Shown here piece by piece: positions 33,717-42,573 of a stretch of 64,000 bases of DNA (position 1 is the stretch's first letter; every line of letters starts with the position of its first letter). This stretch comes from Halanaerobium sp046541575. GTDB lineage: Bacteria > Bacillota > Halanaerobiia > Halanaerobiales > Halanaerobiaceae. The stretch is taken from the NCBI GenBank assembly GCA_046541575.1, contig JBKHDA010000003.1, forward strand, positions 1 to 64,000, read 5' to 3'. The notes under the pieces were generated by a model. It did no database searches. It saw only the letters and a program-made list of their open reading frames with translations, and was not told the origin of the DNA. Made by a program: the position numbers and the translations under genes.

Positions 33717-35393
33717 TTGGATTTTAATATTGTAATTGCTGGAGAAGCGGGACAGGGTTTAAAAACAGTTGAAGCAATGCTGACAAAAACTTTTTCCCGG
33801 CATGGTTATTACTTATTCAGTACTAAAGATTATATGTCCCGAGTCAGAGGTGGACATAACTTTATGCAGATTAGAATAAGTGATCAAAAACTTGAAGGAC
33901 CAGGTGAAGGCATAGATTTATTATTAGCACTAAATGAGGAAAGTGTAGAAATTCACCGTTCTGAAATGAATGAAGATGGTACAATTTTATCTGAAGTTGA
34001 ATCAGATAAAGATGACATGGTATATATTGATGCTAGAGGGATGGCAAAAGAGGTTAACCAGAGAGCTGTCAATACAGTTTTCGTTGGTGCTGCCTTTAAG
34101 ATAATGGGACTGCCGACTGATCAGGCGGAAGAGGTTCTTAAAGAACATTTTGCTAAAAAAGAATCTGTTATAGACGATAATTTAAATTTATTAACACAGG
34201 GTTATGAGGCAGTTGAACAATTATATAATCTTAAAGACCTCGGTGAAAAAGAAGATAGAATGGTTATTGACGGCAACAGTGCTGTCGGATTAGGTGCTTT
34301 ACTGGCAGGCTTAAGCTACTATACTGCCTATCCAATGTCTCCATCTACTGGTATTTTACATTATGTAGCCGGTAAACAGGAAGAATTGGGAATAGTTGTA
34401 GAGCAGTCTGAAGATGAGATTGCTTCAATCAATATGGCACTTGGCGGTTCTTATGCCGGCATGCGCTCTATGACCGGTACTTCAGGTGGAGGACTTGCTT
34501 TAATGGCAGAAGGTGTTGGCCTTGCTGGAATTACAGAAACACCAATTGTAATTGCAGATGTTATGCGTCCGGGACCGGCAACAGGATTACCTACCAGAAC
34601 CGGACAGGGAGATTTACTCTTTGCAGTTAATATTGCTCAGGATGAATTTCCACTGATGGTTTTAGCTCCTAAAGACCAGGAAGATGCAGTTTATCAGACA
34701 TTTAGAGCTTTTAATCTTGCTGATAAATATCAGATACCTGTAATTATACTTTCTGATCAGTTTATTGGTGATAGCACCAAAACAATTAAAGAAATAGATA
34801 CTTCTGAGATGAAAATAGAAAGACATCTAGTTGATCCGGCAGAAGTAAAAGGAGAATATAAGCGCTACAAATATACTGAAGATGGAATTTCTCCCCGTGC
34901 CTATCCGGGACAGCTTAAAGATAATATTGTGCTTATCGACAGTGATGAGCATGACGAGTTTGCTCACATTGTTGAAGATGGAGAAACCAGAGACAAGATG
35001 GTTGAGAAGAGAAACAAAAAAATGAAAAAATTAGCAGCAGAAGATCTACTGGAGCCAGAATATACCGGCCCAGAAGCACCAGATTACATTCTTGTTGGCT
35101 GGGGTTCAACAGCCGGGCCACTTCGAGAAGGCCGTAAGATTCTTTCAGATGAATATGAAGTTGGACATTTAGCTTTTAATGATGTCTGGCCTCTGCCGAC
35201 TAAAACCATCAAAGAAATGGCAGCTACAGATGCTAAACTGGTATATGTAGAAAATAATGCAGGTGCTCAGTTTGACAGACTTGTTAGAAGTGAAACAGGA
35301 ATTAAAGCAGATTATAATATTCTAAAAGATGATGGCCGACCATTTTCTGGCCGAGAAATCTATAGAAGATTTAAAGAAGAGGTGAATAAATAA
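33717..35393 (+). CDS. korA: 2-oxoacid:ferredoxin oxidoreductase, fused gamma-alpha subunit
   Basis: Oxidatively decarboxylates a 2-oxoacid to acyl-CoA with electrons to ferredoxin. About 558 residues: an N-terminal gamma domain (1-180, IAGEAGQGLKT, SRVRGGHNFMQIRIS) fused to an alpha domain (GLSYYTAYPMSPSTGIL, MTGTSGGGLALMAEGVGLAG, MRPGPATGLPTRTGQGDL). The TTG start follows AGGAGG at 8 nt; the frame is open 20 codons further up without a site. It overlaps korB by 1 nt. No delta (ferredoxin) subunit is nearby, so an external ferredoxin is used. The choice of 2-oxoglutarate, pyruvate or a branched acid is not decided. Confidence 0.88.
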   Translation: MDFNIVIAGEAGQGLKTVEAMLTKTFSRHGYYLFSTKDYMSRVRGGHNFMQIRISDQKLEGPGEGIDLLLALNEESVEIHRSEMNEDGTILSEVESDKDDMVYIDARGMAKEVNQRAVNTVFVGAAFKIMGLPTDQAEEVLKEHFAKKESVIDDNLNLLTQGYEAVEQLYNLKDLGEKEDRMVIDGNSAVGLGALLAGLSYYTAYPMSPSTGILHYVAGKQEELGIVVEQSEDEIASINMALGGSYAGMRSMTGTSGGGLALMAEGVGLAGITETPIVIADVMRPGPATGLPTRTGQGDLLFAVNIAQDEFPLMVLAPKDQEDAVYQTFRAFNLADKYQIPVIILSDQFIGDSTKTIKEIDTSEMKIERHLVDPAEVKGEYKRYKYTEDGISPRAYPGQLKDNIVLIDSDEHDEFAHIVEDGETRDKMVEKRNKKMKKLAAEDLLEPEYTGPEAPDYILVGWGSTAGPLREGRKILSDEYEVGHLAFNDVWPLPTKTIKEMAATDAKLVYVENNAGAQFDRLVRSETGIKADYNILKDDGRPFSGREIYRRFKEEVNK

Positions 35394-36244
35394 TGGTAGA
35401 TAAAAATGTTTATCAGGCTGATCGAGAAACTGCCTGGTGTCCGGGCTGTGGTAACTTTCCATTAAGAAAAGTTTTAGCAGATGCTTTAGCTGAAATGGAT
35501 TTGAAACCAGAAGAAGTTACAATGTATACCGGAATTGGACAGGCGGCAAAGATGCCTCATTATATTAAAGTTAATGGTTTTAATGGGCTTCACGGACGCT
35601 CTTTACCACCTGCAGTTGGAATGCGGGTTGCCAATCCCGAAATGACAGTAATTGTGGAATCCGGTGACGGCTGCAGCTATGGTGAAGGTGGAAACCATAT
35701 TCTGCATAATATAAGACGTAATCCAGATATTATTCATCTGGTTCATGACAATCAGATTTATGGTTTAACCAAAGGTCAGGCTTCACCTACCAGTGTGCCG
35801 GAACTGAGGACTCCAGTTCAGACTCATGGAGTTAATGCTGAACCACTTAACCCTGTCAGCTTTGCAGTTGGTATGAAGGCCAGTTTTGTGGCCCGCTGCA
35901 GTGTGGGAGACCAGGAACATTTAAAAGAAATGATAATGGAAGCTAAAAAGCATAAGGGTTATGCTTTAATTGATATTTTTCAGCCCTGTGTTTCTTTTAA
36001 CAAAATCAATACCTATCAGTGGTACAATAAACGAGTATATAAATTAGAAGATCATGATCCAACTGACCATGCAGCAGCAGTGAAGGTTGCTCAGGAATTT
36101 GGAGATGAGATTCCGATTGGAATTATTTATAGAGAAGATAAACCGACATTTAGAGATAGAATGCCCTATTTAGAAGGAAAAGCTTTAGTTGAGCGCGATG
36201 TTCAGGTTAAAGATCTGGAGTATTTAATTGATGAATTTAAGTAA
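35393..36244 (+). CDS. korB: 2-oxoacid:ferredoxin oxidoreductase, beta subunit
   Basis: Thiamine-diphosphate-binding subunit partnering the preceding gene product. 283 residues: CPGCGNF near residue 16, IGQAAKMPHY, GLHGRSLPPAVGMR, and the ThDP/Mg motif GDGCSYGEGGNHILHNIRRN followed by NQIYGLTKGQASPTS. Starts inside the korA stop codon (TAATG). The CPGC cysteines probably hold part of a [4Fe-4S] cluster, as in the family. Confidence 0.9.
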   Translation: MVDKNVYQADRETAWCPGCGNFPLRKVLADALAEMDLKPEEVTMYTGIGQAAKMPHYIKVNGFNGLHGRSLPPAVGMRVANPEMTVIVESGDGCSYGEGGNHILHNIRRNPDIIHLVHDNQIYGLTKGQASPTSVPELRTPVQTHGVNAEPLNPVSFAVGMKASFVARCSVGDQEHLKEMIMEAKKHKGYALIDIFQPCVSFNKINTYQWYNKRVYKLEDHDPTDHAAAVKVAQEFGDEIPIGIIYREDKPTFRDRMPYLEGKALVERDVQVKDLEYLIDEFK

Positions 36245-36318
36245 AATAAATTATTTGCAGTAATCTTGCTTAAATGAGTCTAATTGGGTAAACTAAAATT
36301 TTAAGGAGGTAGTTATTA

Positions 36319-36813
36319 ATGAATATTTTTGATTTTGCAATTGAGTTTGAGATTGAAAACCGTAAATTATACGAAGAATTTGCTGCCAGTACAAACAATG
36401 ACGACTTAAAAAGTGTTTTTTTAGAGCTGGCTAAAGAAGAGAAAAAACATGAAGATATAGTAAGACAGTTAAAAAAGAATAAAACTGTTGATGAAGTACA
36501 AACTGGAATTTTACCAAAGGCTAAAGAAGCTTTTGAAAAGATTTCTGAAGATATGCCCCAGGGTGGTGAAGGTGTTTTTCAGGATGAACAGGTTGATGTT
36601 TATAAAAAAGCTATTGATATTGAATCAAAAAGCTATGAATTTTATGAAGAGAAAGCTGAAGAAAGTGATTCTGAATTAGTTAAAAAGACATTTAAACGTC
36701 TGGCTGAAGAGGAAAAAAAGCATGAAAGAATTATAGAGAATATTATTGAAATGGTAGATCGTCCAAATACCTGGCTTGAAGATGCTGAATGGTATCATCT
36801 GGAAGATTATTAA
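36319..36813 (+). CDS. Rubrerythrin/ferritin-like di-iron protein
   Basis: 164 residues made of two ferritin-like helix pairs. Each half has an iron-ligand pattern: FEIENRKLYEEFA with EEKKHEDI, and DIESKSYEFYEEKA with EEEKKHERI. There is no C-terminal rubredoxin domain, so it is a rubrerythrin-type peroxide-handling or iron protein lacking its own electron-transfer module. Very rich in Glu and Lys. ATG after AAGGAGG. Followed by a long palindromic hairpin with a T-tract. Confidence 0.85.
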   Translation: MNIFDFAIEFEIENRKLYEEFAASTNNDDLKSVFLELAKEEKKHEDIVRQLKKNKTVDEVQTGILPKAKEAFEKISEDMPQGGEGVFQDEQVDVYKKAIDIESKSYEFYEEKAEESDSELVKKTFKRLAEEEKKHERIIENIIEMVDRPNTWLEDAEWYHLEDY

Positions 36814-36851
36814 AATACAAATAATGGCTAAAAAATAAATTAAATTCAATC

Positions 36852-36970
36852 ACACCTGTATCTAAACTTAATTTATATCAGAGAATTATTTAATCCAATT
36901 TTTTGATTGAAATTCTTGGATAAAGTTTTTCACTAATATAAATTTTAAGTTTTAGATACAGGTGTTTTAT
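36852..36970 (+). terminator. Long palindrome with T-tract after the rubrerythrin gene
   Basis: ACACCTGTATCTAAACTTAA (36852-36871) and following bases pair with the arm ending TTTAGATACAGGTGT (to about 36965), giving a ~113-bp imperfect hairpin with a nested AGAATT/AATTCT, followed by TTTATTTTT. It can act as a terminator but is far longer than needed. Confidence 0.6.
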
Positions 36971-37035
36971 TTTTTAAAAATAATTATTATTTATAGAAAT
37001 TATTATTGATTTAGTAAATTTTTTCTGTTAAACTA

Positions 37036-37067
37036 CTATAGATATTATTTAAAATTCATATCTATAG
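37036..37067 (+). promoter_or_regulatory. Perfect 10-bp hairpin abutting a ribosome site
   Basis: CTATAGATAT (37036-37045) and ATATCTATAG (37058-37067) form a perfect stem with a 12-nt loop. The last base of the stem is the first G of the GGAGG site of the next gene, so it may be an RNA switch or a repressor operator. Confidence 0.5.
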
Positions 37068-37077
37068 GAGGAAAGCA

Positions 37078-37602
37078 ATGCTAAATGTTATTCTGGCAGG
37101 TTTGTTCATTTTTATGGCGCGGGTGATAGATGTTTCTTTAGGGACAGTCAGAGTTTTAATGATTTTTAAATCACAAAGATTGTATGCAGCTTTATTTGGT
37201 TTTGTGGAAGTCATTGTCTACATCATAGCTCTAAACAAAGTAGTAACAAATTTAGATGATCCAATTAATTTGTTTATTTATGCATTGGGATTTGCAGCTG
37301 GTAATTATGTTGGTAGTTTATTAGAAGAAAAAGTTGCTATTGGTCAGGTCACTGTTAATATTATTAGCTCTAACAATAGCAGTAAATTGATTCAGCTATT
37401 AAGGGAACAGGGGTATGGTGTTACAGTAATAGACGGCAGTGGTCAGCAGGGAAAAAAGAAGATACTTTTTGTTACAATAGAGAGAAAAGATCTAAAAGCT
37501 CTTTTTTCAATATTGGATGAGCAGGAACCTGAATCATTTGTTAATGTTTTTGATTCTCGATCTACCAGAGGAGGCTATTTTGTAACTCAAACCGGGATTT
37601 AA
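37078..37602 (+). CDS. UPF0316 membrane protein (DUF5698/DUF2179)
   Basis: 174 residues: three hydrophobic helices (about 1-85, with ARVIDVSLGTVRVLMIFKSQR between the first two), then a soluble DUF2179 domain ending FDSRSTRGGYFV. Uncharacterised family of small inner-membrane proteins. ATG follows TAGGAGGAAAGCA, with a perfect hairpin touching the ribosome site. It lies between rubrerythrin and hcp but has its own upstream region. Confidence 0.85.
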   Translation: MLNVILAGLFIFMARVIDVSLGTVRVLMIFKSQRLYAALFGFVEVIVYIIALNKVVTNLDDPINLFIYALGFAAGNYVGSLLEEKVAIGQVTVNIISSNNSSKLIQLLREQGYGVTVIDGSGQQGKKKILFVTIERKDLKALFSILDEQEPESFVNVFDSRSTRGGYFVTQTGI

Positions 37603-37631
37603 ATACCATAATTGAATCTTACCAATAGTTT

Positions 37632-37647
37632 TGTGATATAAATCATA
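37632..37647. promoter_or_regulatory. Crp/Fnr-type (HcpR-like) site upstream of hcp
   Basis: TGTGATATAAATCATA, a TGTGA-N6-TCAYA inverted repeat. Its centre is 28.5 bp from the first base of a TATAAT (37668-37673), placing it near -41, the class II activator position. Confidence 0.7.
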
Positions 37648-37667
37648 GAATAATTATCTGAGTGGTA

Positions 37668-37673
37668 TATAAT
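37668..37673 (+). promoter_or_regulatory. -10 element of hcp
   Basis: Perfect TATAAT with no good -35, as expected of an activator-dependent promoter; the upstream palindrome would supply the activation. Confidence 0.6.
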
Positions 37674-37764
37674 CATACTTGAGTTAAGTGCTTATAATTT
37701 AAACTGAAGTTATAGGAATTAAAAAACTGTTTTTTTATTCTTATTTCAAAAGGAGGAATAATTT

Positions 37765-39435
37765 ATGTCTATGTTTTGTTATCAGTGTCAGGAAACAGCA
37801 AAGAATGAAGGCTGTACAGTAAGAGGTGTCTGTGGTAAAGATGCAGATGTTGCCAACCTGCAGGATTTATTGGTTTTTGTACTTAAAGGGATTTCTGTTT
37901 ATGCAGAAAAGGCTAAGGCTGAGGGTGTTGACCTGTCAGATAAGACTGCACCATTTATAATGGAAGGTCTATTTGCCACAATTACTAATGCTAACTTTGA
38001 TGCTGACAGATTTGAAGATTTAATTGAAGAAGCTTTTGCTTTAAGAGATGAAGTTAAAGTTGAATTTGAAAAAGCTTATAAAGAAAATCACGGTGAAGAA
38101 TTCAGTGGTGAGCTGTCGGAGCATGCTACCTGGTACAGTGATGATGTAAGTGATTATTATGATAAGGGTACTGATGTAGGGGTTTTAGAAACTGAAAATG
38201 TTGATGTTAGATCCTTACGTGAGCTTGCAACCTATGGTCTAAAAGGTATTGCAGCTTATGGTGACCACGCAAGAGTTTTAGGTGAGCACAAAGAAGAAAT
38301 TGATAAATTTACGCAAAAATGTCTGGCTGCTACAACAGATGACAACTTAAGTGTTGATGATCTAGTTGGTCTTGTTATGGAAACCGGTGAGAAGGCTGTA
38401 GAAACAATGGCTCTCTTAGATGAAGCCAATACTTCCACTTATGGTCATCCGGAGCCTACTGATGTAAATATTGGTGTTCGCGATAACCCCGGTATTCTAA
38501 TCAGTGGTCACGACTTAAAAGATATGGAAGAGTTATTAGAGCAGACAGAAGGTACAGGAGTAGATGTTTATACTCACAGTGAAATGTTACCTGCTAATTC
38601 CTATCCGGCATTTAAAAAGTATGACCACTTTGTTGGTAACTATGGTAACTCATGGTGGAAACAGGATGAGGAATTTGAATCATTTAATGGTCCAATCTTA
38701 ATGACCACTAACTGTATTACACCTGTTAAAGATTCATATAAGGACCGTATTTTTACTACAGGTATGGCAGGATATCCAGAAGTTACACATATACCTGACC
38801 GGAAAGAAGGAGAAAGCAAAGATTTCTCTGAAATTATAGAATTAGCTAAAACATGTGATTCTCCAGTTCAGATAGAAGAAGGTACAATACCTGGAGGTTA
38901 TGCCCGCAATACAGTTATGAGTGTTGCTGATAAGGTAATTGAAGCTGTAGAAAATGGAGATATCGGCCGCTTTGTAGTAATGGGTGGTTGTGATGGACGC
39001 TTTAAGTCCAGAGAGTACTTTACAGATGTAGCTAAAGAATTACCAGAAGATGCTGTAATTCTGACAGCTGGCTGTGCTAAGTACCGCTACAATAAACTTG
39101 ACCTGGGAGATATCGGTGGAATTCCAAGAGTCTTAGATGCAGGTCAGTGTAATGACTCTTATTCTTTAGCTTATATTGCTCTACAGTTAAAAGAGGCTAT
39201 GGGTGTAGATGATATTAATGACCTGCCAATCTCTTATGATATTGCCTGGTATGAGCAGAAAGCTGTAGCAGTATTACTGGCACTTCTATCTCTAGGAGTC
39301 AAAGGAATCCGTCTTGGACCCACACTGCCGGCATTTGTTTCTGAAAATGTGCTTAATGTATTAGTTGATAAGTTTGATATTAAGCCAACCGGTGATGTTA
39401 AAGAAGATGTTGCCGCAATCATGGCTGGTGAGTAA
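37765..39435 (+). CDS. hcp: Hybrid-cluster protein (hydroxylamine/NO reductase)
   Basis: Reduces nitric oxide or hydroxylamine and protects against nitrosative stress in anaerobes. 556 residues: the N-terminal [4Fe-4S] ligands follow C-x2-C-x8-C-x5-C in FCYQCQETAKNEGC and the CGK beyond; hybrid-cluster ligands appear in TTNCITP, GGCDGR, TAGCAKYRYN and DAGQCNDSY. Length and N-terminus fit the strict-anaerobe class. ATG after AAAGGAGG. A Crp/Fnr-type palindrome sits at the activator position upstream, and the likely regulator gene lies 4 kb away. A GGTACC-rich palindromic motif follows the stop codon. Confidence 0.95.
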   Translation: MSMFCYQCQETAKNEGCTVRGVCGKDADVANLQDLLVFVLKGISVYAEKAKAEGVDLSDKTAPFIMEGLFATITNANFDADRFEDLIEEAFALRDEVKVEFEKAYKENHGEEFSGELSEHATWYSDDVSDYYDKGTDVGVLETENVDVRSLRELATYGLKGIAAYGDHARVLGEHKEEIDKFTQKCLAATTDDNLSVDDLVGLVMETGEKAVETMALLDEANTSTYGHPEPTDVNIGVRDNPGILISGHDLKDMEELLEQTEGTGVDVYTHSEMLPANSYPAFKKYDHFVGNYGNSWWKQDEEFESFNGPILMTTNCITPVKDSYKDRIFTTGMAGYPEVTHIPDRKEGESKDFSEIIELAKTCDSPVQIEEGTIPGGYARNTVMSVADKVIEAVENGDIGRFVVMGGCDGRFKSREYFTDVAKELPEDAVILTAGCAKYRYNKLDLGDIGGIPRVLDAGQCNDSYSLAYIALQLKEAMGVDDINDLPISYDIAWYEQKAVAVLLALLSLGVKGIRLGPTLPAFVSENVLNVLVDKFDIKPTGDVKEDVAAIMAGE

Positions 39436-39438
39436 AAG

Positions 39439-39454
39439 GGTACCGGTTACCTGG
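39439..39454. repeat. GGTACC-type short palindromic repeat after hcp
   Basis: GGTACCGGTTACCTGG, a near-palindrome resembling the GGTACC-rich repeats at 44568-44606 and 56074-56134. Confidence 0.4.
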
Positions 39455-39575
39455 ATAAAAATGTAAAAAGACAGTTTTTATGCTGTTTAAAATATATTCT
39501 AAGAAGACCTGTCTGCAGATAATTGCCGGCAGGTCTTTTTTCTTTCAGGAATAGATTATAAAATATAATTACTTA

Positions 39576-39591
39576 TGTGATATATGTCATA
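39576..39591. promoter_or_regulatory. Crp/Fnr-type (HcpR-like) site upstream of the ric leader
   Basis: TGTGATATATGTCATA, the same inverted repeat as before hcp. A -10-like TAATAAT begins 28.5 bp from its centre (39612), the same spacing as at hcp. Confidence 0.65.
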
Positions 39592-39664
39592 GAGCTGGCC
39601 TAAAATTAATGTAATAATTAAACCATAGTAAATTACTCAAGTTTAAATATAAGGAGTCAGTAAA

Positions 39665-39874
39665 ATGACTGCAAAAACAAGAAAAGAAGACCTGAAAAAG
39701 CATTCAAAATATGTTGTTATTACTTTAAGAGACCATATTTTTAAAGAAAATAATAGACTATAACCGACAGCTAAAGATGTAATTGCAGAAGATGAATGGG
39801 AAAAAATAAAAGCTAAAAATGATCAGATTGGTTACTGCAGTTTTACACCGAAAAATGAGATAGCTGCAAATTAA
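39665..39874 (+). pseudogene. Small ORF broken by an in-frame TAA
   Basis: An ATG after AAGGAGTCAGTAAA opens a frame of 32 codons ending in CTATAA at 39761-39763; the same frame then continues for 36 further codons to TAA at 39872. Joined, it would encode about 68 residues: a Lys-rich start, VVITLRDHIFKENNRL before the stop, and IAEDEWEKIKAKNDQIGY after it. I do not recognise the family. A single nonsense mutation explains it most simply. UAA is not a known selenocysteine or pyrrolysine codon. It lies between a regulator-type site and ric, so it may now serve only as a ric leader. Confidence 0.5.
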
Positions 39875-39935
39875 ACTGCTTTTGTAAATACTTTTAAAAT
39901 TGATTAATTTATAAAATATAAATTAACTAAATACT

Positions 39936-39947
39936 GGACAAATGTCC
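39936..39947. promoter_or_regulatory. Palindrome upstream of ric
   Basis: GGACAAATGTCC, a perfect 5-2-5 inverted repeat. It shares the GACA-N2-TGTC core with the site before the operon at 44630. It lies close to a TATATT (39955-39960), a position fitting repression more than activation. Confidence 0.4.
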
Positions 39948-39979
39948 TTAATGTTATATTAAATGAAAGAGGTGAGAAA

Positions 39980-40708
39980 ATGTTTAAATTAAACGATACA
40001 GTTGGAAATATTGTAACAGAATTTCCGGGGGCTGCGGAAATATTGAAAGAAAATAAGATTGATTTTTGTTGTGGCGGAGATCGAGAATTAAATCTGGCTG
40101 TAAAAGAAGATTTAAATGATGGTTCTAAGGCAGCTGAAATACTAAAAAAGATAAATAAAAATTACTCTGACAGGAATGATTATTATCAGGAAACAGAAGA
40201 TCCTAAAAATCTATCCCAATCAAAGCTGATAGAATATATAATAGATAAACATCACGGTTTTTTAAAGCAGACTTTAGCTCAACTTTCTGAGCTGACAACA
40301 AAGATTCTGCGGGCTCATCGAGAAAACCATGGAGAAATTTTAAAGAAAGTTCACCGCTTGTTTAATACTTTAAAAATGGAGCTAGAAGAACATTTAATTA
40401 AAGAAGAGGAGGAAATTTTTCCTCTGATTAAAGAGTATTCAAAGTCTGAAGCCACTGCTAAAGATGAGGAAACTTTAAAGGGAATTCTGGAGTTAGAAAA
40501 TGAACATGATAAAGCAGGAGATATTATTAAAGAATTACGAGAAGTAACAGCTGATTATAGGCTTCCCGAAGATGCCTGTAATTCATTTAAACTATGCTAC
40601 AGTCTGCTTGAGGATTTAGAATCTGATCTTTTTCAGCATATTCATCTGGAAAACAATATCTTATTTGCCCGTCTGAAAAATAATAAAAAAAATTTTAAAC
40701 CAAAATAG
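39980..40708 (+). CDS. ric: Iron-sulfur cluster repair di-iron protein (RIC; ScdA/YtfE)
   Basis: Repairs Fe-S clusters damaged by nitric oxide or oxidants. 242 residues: an N-terminal ScdA_N domain (about 1-60, IVTEFPGAAEILKENKIDFCCGG with its Cys pair) and a hemerythrin-like di-iron bundle with IIDKHHGFLKQTL, HRENHGE, EEHLIKEEEEIFPLI, LENEHDKAGDII and HIHLENNILF supplying His and Glu ligands. ATG after AGAGGTGAG. It lies downstream of hcp and two palindromic sites, consistent with a shared nitrosative-stress response. Ends before a strong bidirectional terminator. Confidence 0.93.
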   Translation: MFKLNDTVGNIVTEFPGAAEILKENKIDFCCGGDRELNLAVKEDLNDGSKAAEILKKINKNYSDRNDYYQETEDPKNLSQSKLIEYIIDKHHGFLKQTLAQLSELTTKILRAHRENHGEILKKVHRLFNTLKMELEEHLIKEEEEIFPLIKEYSKSEATAKDEETLKGILELENEHDKAGDIIKELREVTADYRLPEDACNSFKLCYSLLEDLESDLFQHIHLENNILFARLKNNKKNFKPK

Positions 40709-40722
40709 TAGAGCTTAATATT

Positions 40723-40764
40723 ATAACCCCCTGTCTGGAGAATTGATCCAGAGCAGGGGGTTAT
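40723..40764. terminator. Bidirectional terminator between ric and the MCP gene
   Basis: TAACCCCCTG pairs with CAGGGGGTTA and TCTGG with CCAGA inside it. The stem is perfect for 15 pairs with AT-rich tails on both sides; the two flanking genes converge on it. Confidence 0.85.
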
Positions 40765-40797
40765 TAATCTTACTTATTAAATTAAAGCAATTAAAGC

Positions 40798-42573
40798 TTA
40801 TTCCACTTTAAAGTTGGCAATCATATTTTTCAGGTTCTCTGACATTTCAGATAGTCTGTGGGCAGCGGATACGATTTCTTCAGTAGAAGCAATCTGTTCT
40901 TCACTTGAGGCAGCTACTTCTTCTGCATTGCTTGCTGCTTCATTGCTAACTGATTCAATTTCTTTAACGCTGGCATCAACTTTATTACTGTTTTTATCTA
41001 CTATATCTGCTTTGTTACTGATTTCCTCGATAAGGTTTCTTAGATTTTCAGCAGCATTATTAATCTTTTTAAATGATTCACCAGTATTATCAATAGCATG
41101 AACACTACCATCTACTACTTCTCCTGCATTATTCATTTCTTGGACTGCTTCTCCAACACTATTTTGTATTTTTTTAATTAAATCGTTAATTTGATCAGTT
41201 GCACTGGAAGATTCTTCAGCCAGTTCCCTGATTTCATCAGCTACAACAGAAAAACCTCTGCCGGCTTCTCCTGCTCTTGCTGCTTCAATAGCGGCATTTA
41301 AGGCAAGAAGATTTGTTTGTTCTGCAATATTATTAATTAAGTTTACAATTTCTCCAATTTTATTGGATAAATCACCTAATTCATTAATAGAATCTGAAAC
41401 TTTATTAGCATTGTTTTTCACATTTTTAATTTGTTCTACTGACTCATTGATTGAAGATTTACCTTCTTTAATATTGTTCATTACACTATCTGCCTGATTA
41501 TCCATTTCATCAGAGTTTTTCTTGACTTTTTCTATTTGATGTATTAACTCTTCAATATTACTGCTGGTTTCTTCAATTTGTGCTGATTGTTCTTCAGCTC
41601 CAGAGGCAACATTTTCTATAGATTCTCCAACTTCTTCAGCAGCTCTTTCTACTTCCTGTCCGGAAGCTGCAAGTTCTTCACTTTGAGCACTCAACTCACT
41701 GATTTCCATCTGGATTTCATTAATCATATTCTTCTGGGCTTCAGCTGTTTTGTTATAAGCCTGAGCCAGTTCTCCAATTTCATCTTCACTTTCCACATCC
41801 ATTCTATAAGTTAAATCTCCATCAGCCATTTTATTCATTCCAATTAATACTTTATTTATGTTTTTAGAAATGTAACGGGAAATAAAAAAGATTATTAGAG
41901 CAAAAATTAGTGCAGTAATAATCAAAAAGATAAGTAAAGAGGTAGATATTTCCCCAATTAGAGTTTCTAATTCTCCTCTAACAGAATTAACCTGGCCATT
42001 AATTATTCCTTCATAAGTTCCAGCACCAATAAAATAGTCAGTCCCCTCAATTGGGGCCACATAACTTATCTTATTTTCATCTTCTCCCGTATCTGGATTT
42101 GCATAAATATAATCTACAAAACCACCACCATTTTCAGCTGCCTCTGCTAACTCTCTTAAAAAATACTTTTCATTTTCATCCTGTAAATCCCAGCGGTTTG
42201 TACCCTCGATTTCTGGTGAAGGAGGTAAAGAAATTGTATCACCTTCATAATCATAAACGAAAAAATATCCAACTTCTCCAAAACCAATATTTTGATTGTA
42301 ATCTCTTATTAACTGCTGGAGTTCCCGGTTAGTTAAGTTTTGACTGCGTTCGTCAACTAATTCTGATAAAAATTGTGAAGAAGTTTCTGTAGCATTTTTA
42401 ATTCTTTGTTTTTCTAAGTCTAAAAGATGTCTGCTTACAGTATTTGTGTTTTCCTCACGTAAATTGTCAAACTGTTGATTGAAAAAATAACCCATAATTA
42501 ATACTAAAACTAAAAAACTCAGCCCAATTCCCAAAAATATTTTTTTAGCAATACTTAAATTTTTAAAAAACAT
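40798..42573 (-). CDS. Methyl-accepting chemotaxis protein, single-Cache sensor
   Basis: 591-residue membrane receptor. A transmembrane segment near residues 10-30, an extracellular sCache_2-type domain (about 35-190, with GYFFVYDYEGDTISLP and YFIGAGTY), a second membrane helix (about 205-230), HAMP, then the cytoplasmic coiled coil with the conserved tip EQTNLLALNAAIEAARAGE. It carries no C-terminal CheR-binding pentapeptide. The ligand is probably a small organic acid or similar molecule, as for many sCache_2 sensors, but this is not shown. ATG after GGGGGATAATTT. Confidence 0.93.
   Translation of the reverse strand: MFFKNLSIAKKIFLGIGLSFLVLVLIMGYFFNQQFDNLREENTNTVSRHLLDLEKQRIKNATETSSQFLSELVDERSQNLTNRELQQLIRDYNQNIGFGEVGYFFVYDYEGDTISLPPSPEIEGTNRWDLQDENEKYFLRELAEAAENGGGFVDYIYANPDTGEDENKISYVAPIEGTDYFIGAGTYEGIINGQVNSVRGELETLIGEISTSLLIFLIITALIFALIIFFISRYISKNINKVLIGMNKMADGDLTYRMDVESEDEIGELAQAYNKTAEAQKNMINEIQMEISELSAQSEELAASGQEVERAAEEVGESIENVASGAEEQSAQIEETSSNIEELIHQIEKVKKNSDEMDNQADSVMNNIKEGKSSINESVEQIKNVKNNANKVSDSINELGDLSNKIGEIVNLINNIAEQTNLLALNAAIEAARAGEAGRGFSVVADEIRELAEESSSATDQINDLIKKIQNSVGEAVQEMNNAGEVVDGSVHAIDNTGESFKKINNAAENLRNLIEEISNKADIVDKNSNKVDASVKEIESVSNEAASNAEEVAASSEEQIASTEEIVSAAHRLSEMSENLKNMIANFKVE

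Noticed and set aside
39761..39763. Recoding (selenocysteine or pyrrolysine) at the in-frame stop
   Set aside because: The codon is TAA, which neither system uses, and no SECIS-like hairpin is evident; nonsense mutation is simpler.
40798..42573. Chemoreceptor as a member of the NO-stress regulon by position
   Set aside because: It lies within the block but on the opposite strand, behind a bidirectional terminator, and has no matching TGTGA-N6-TCAYA site.
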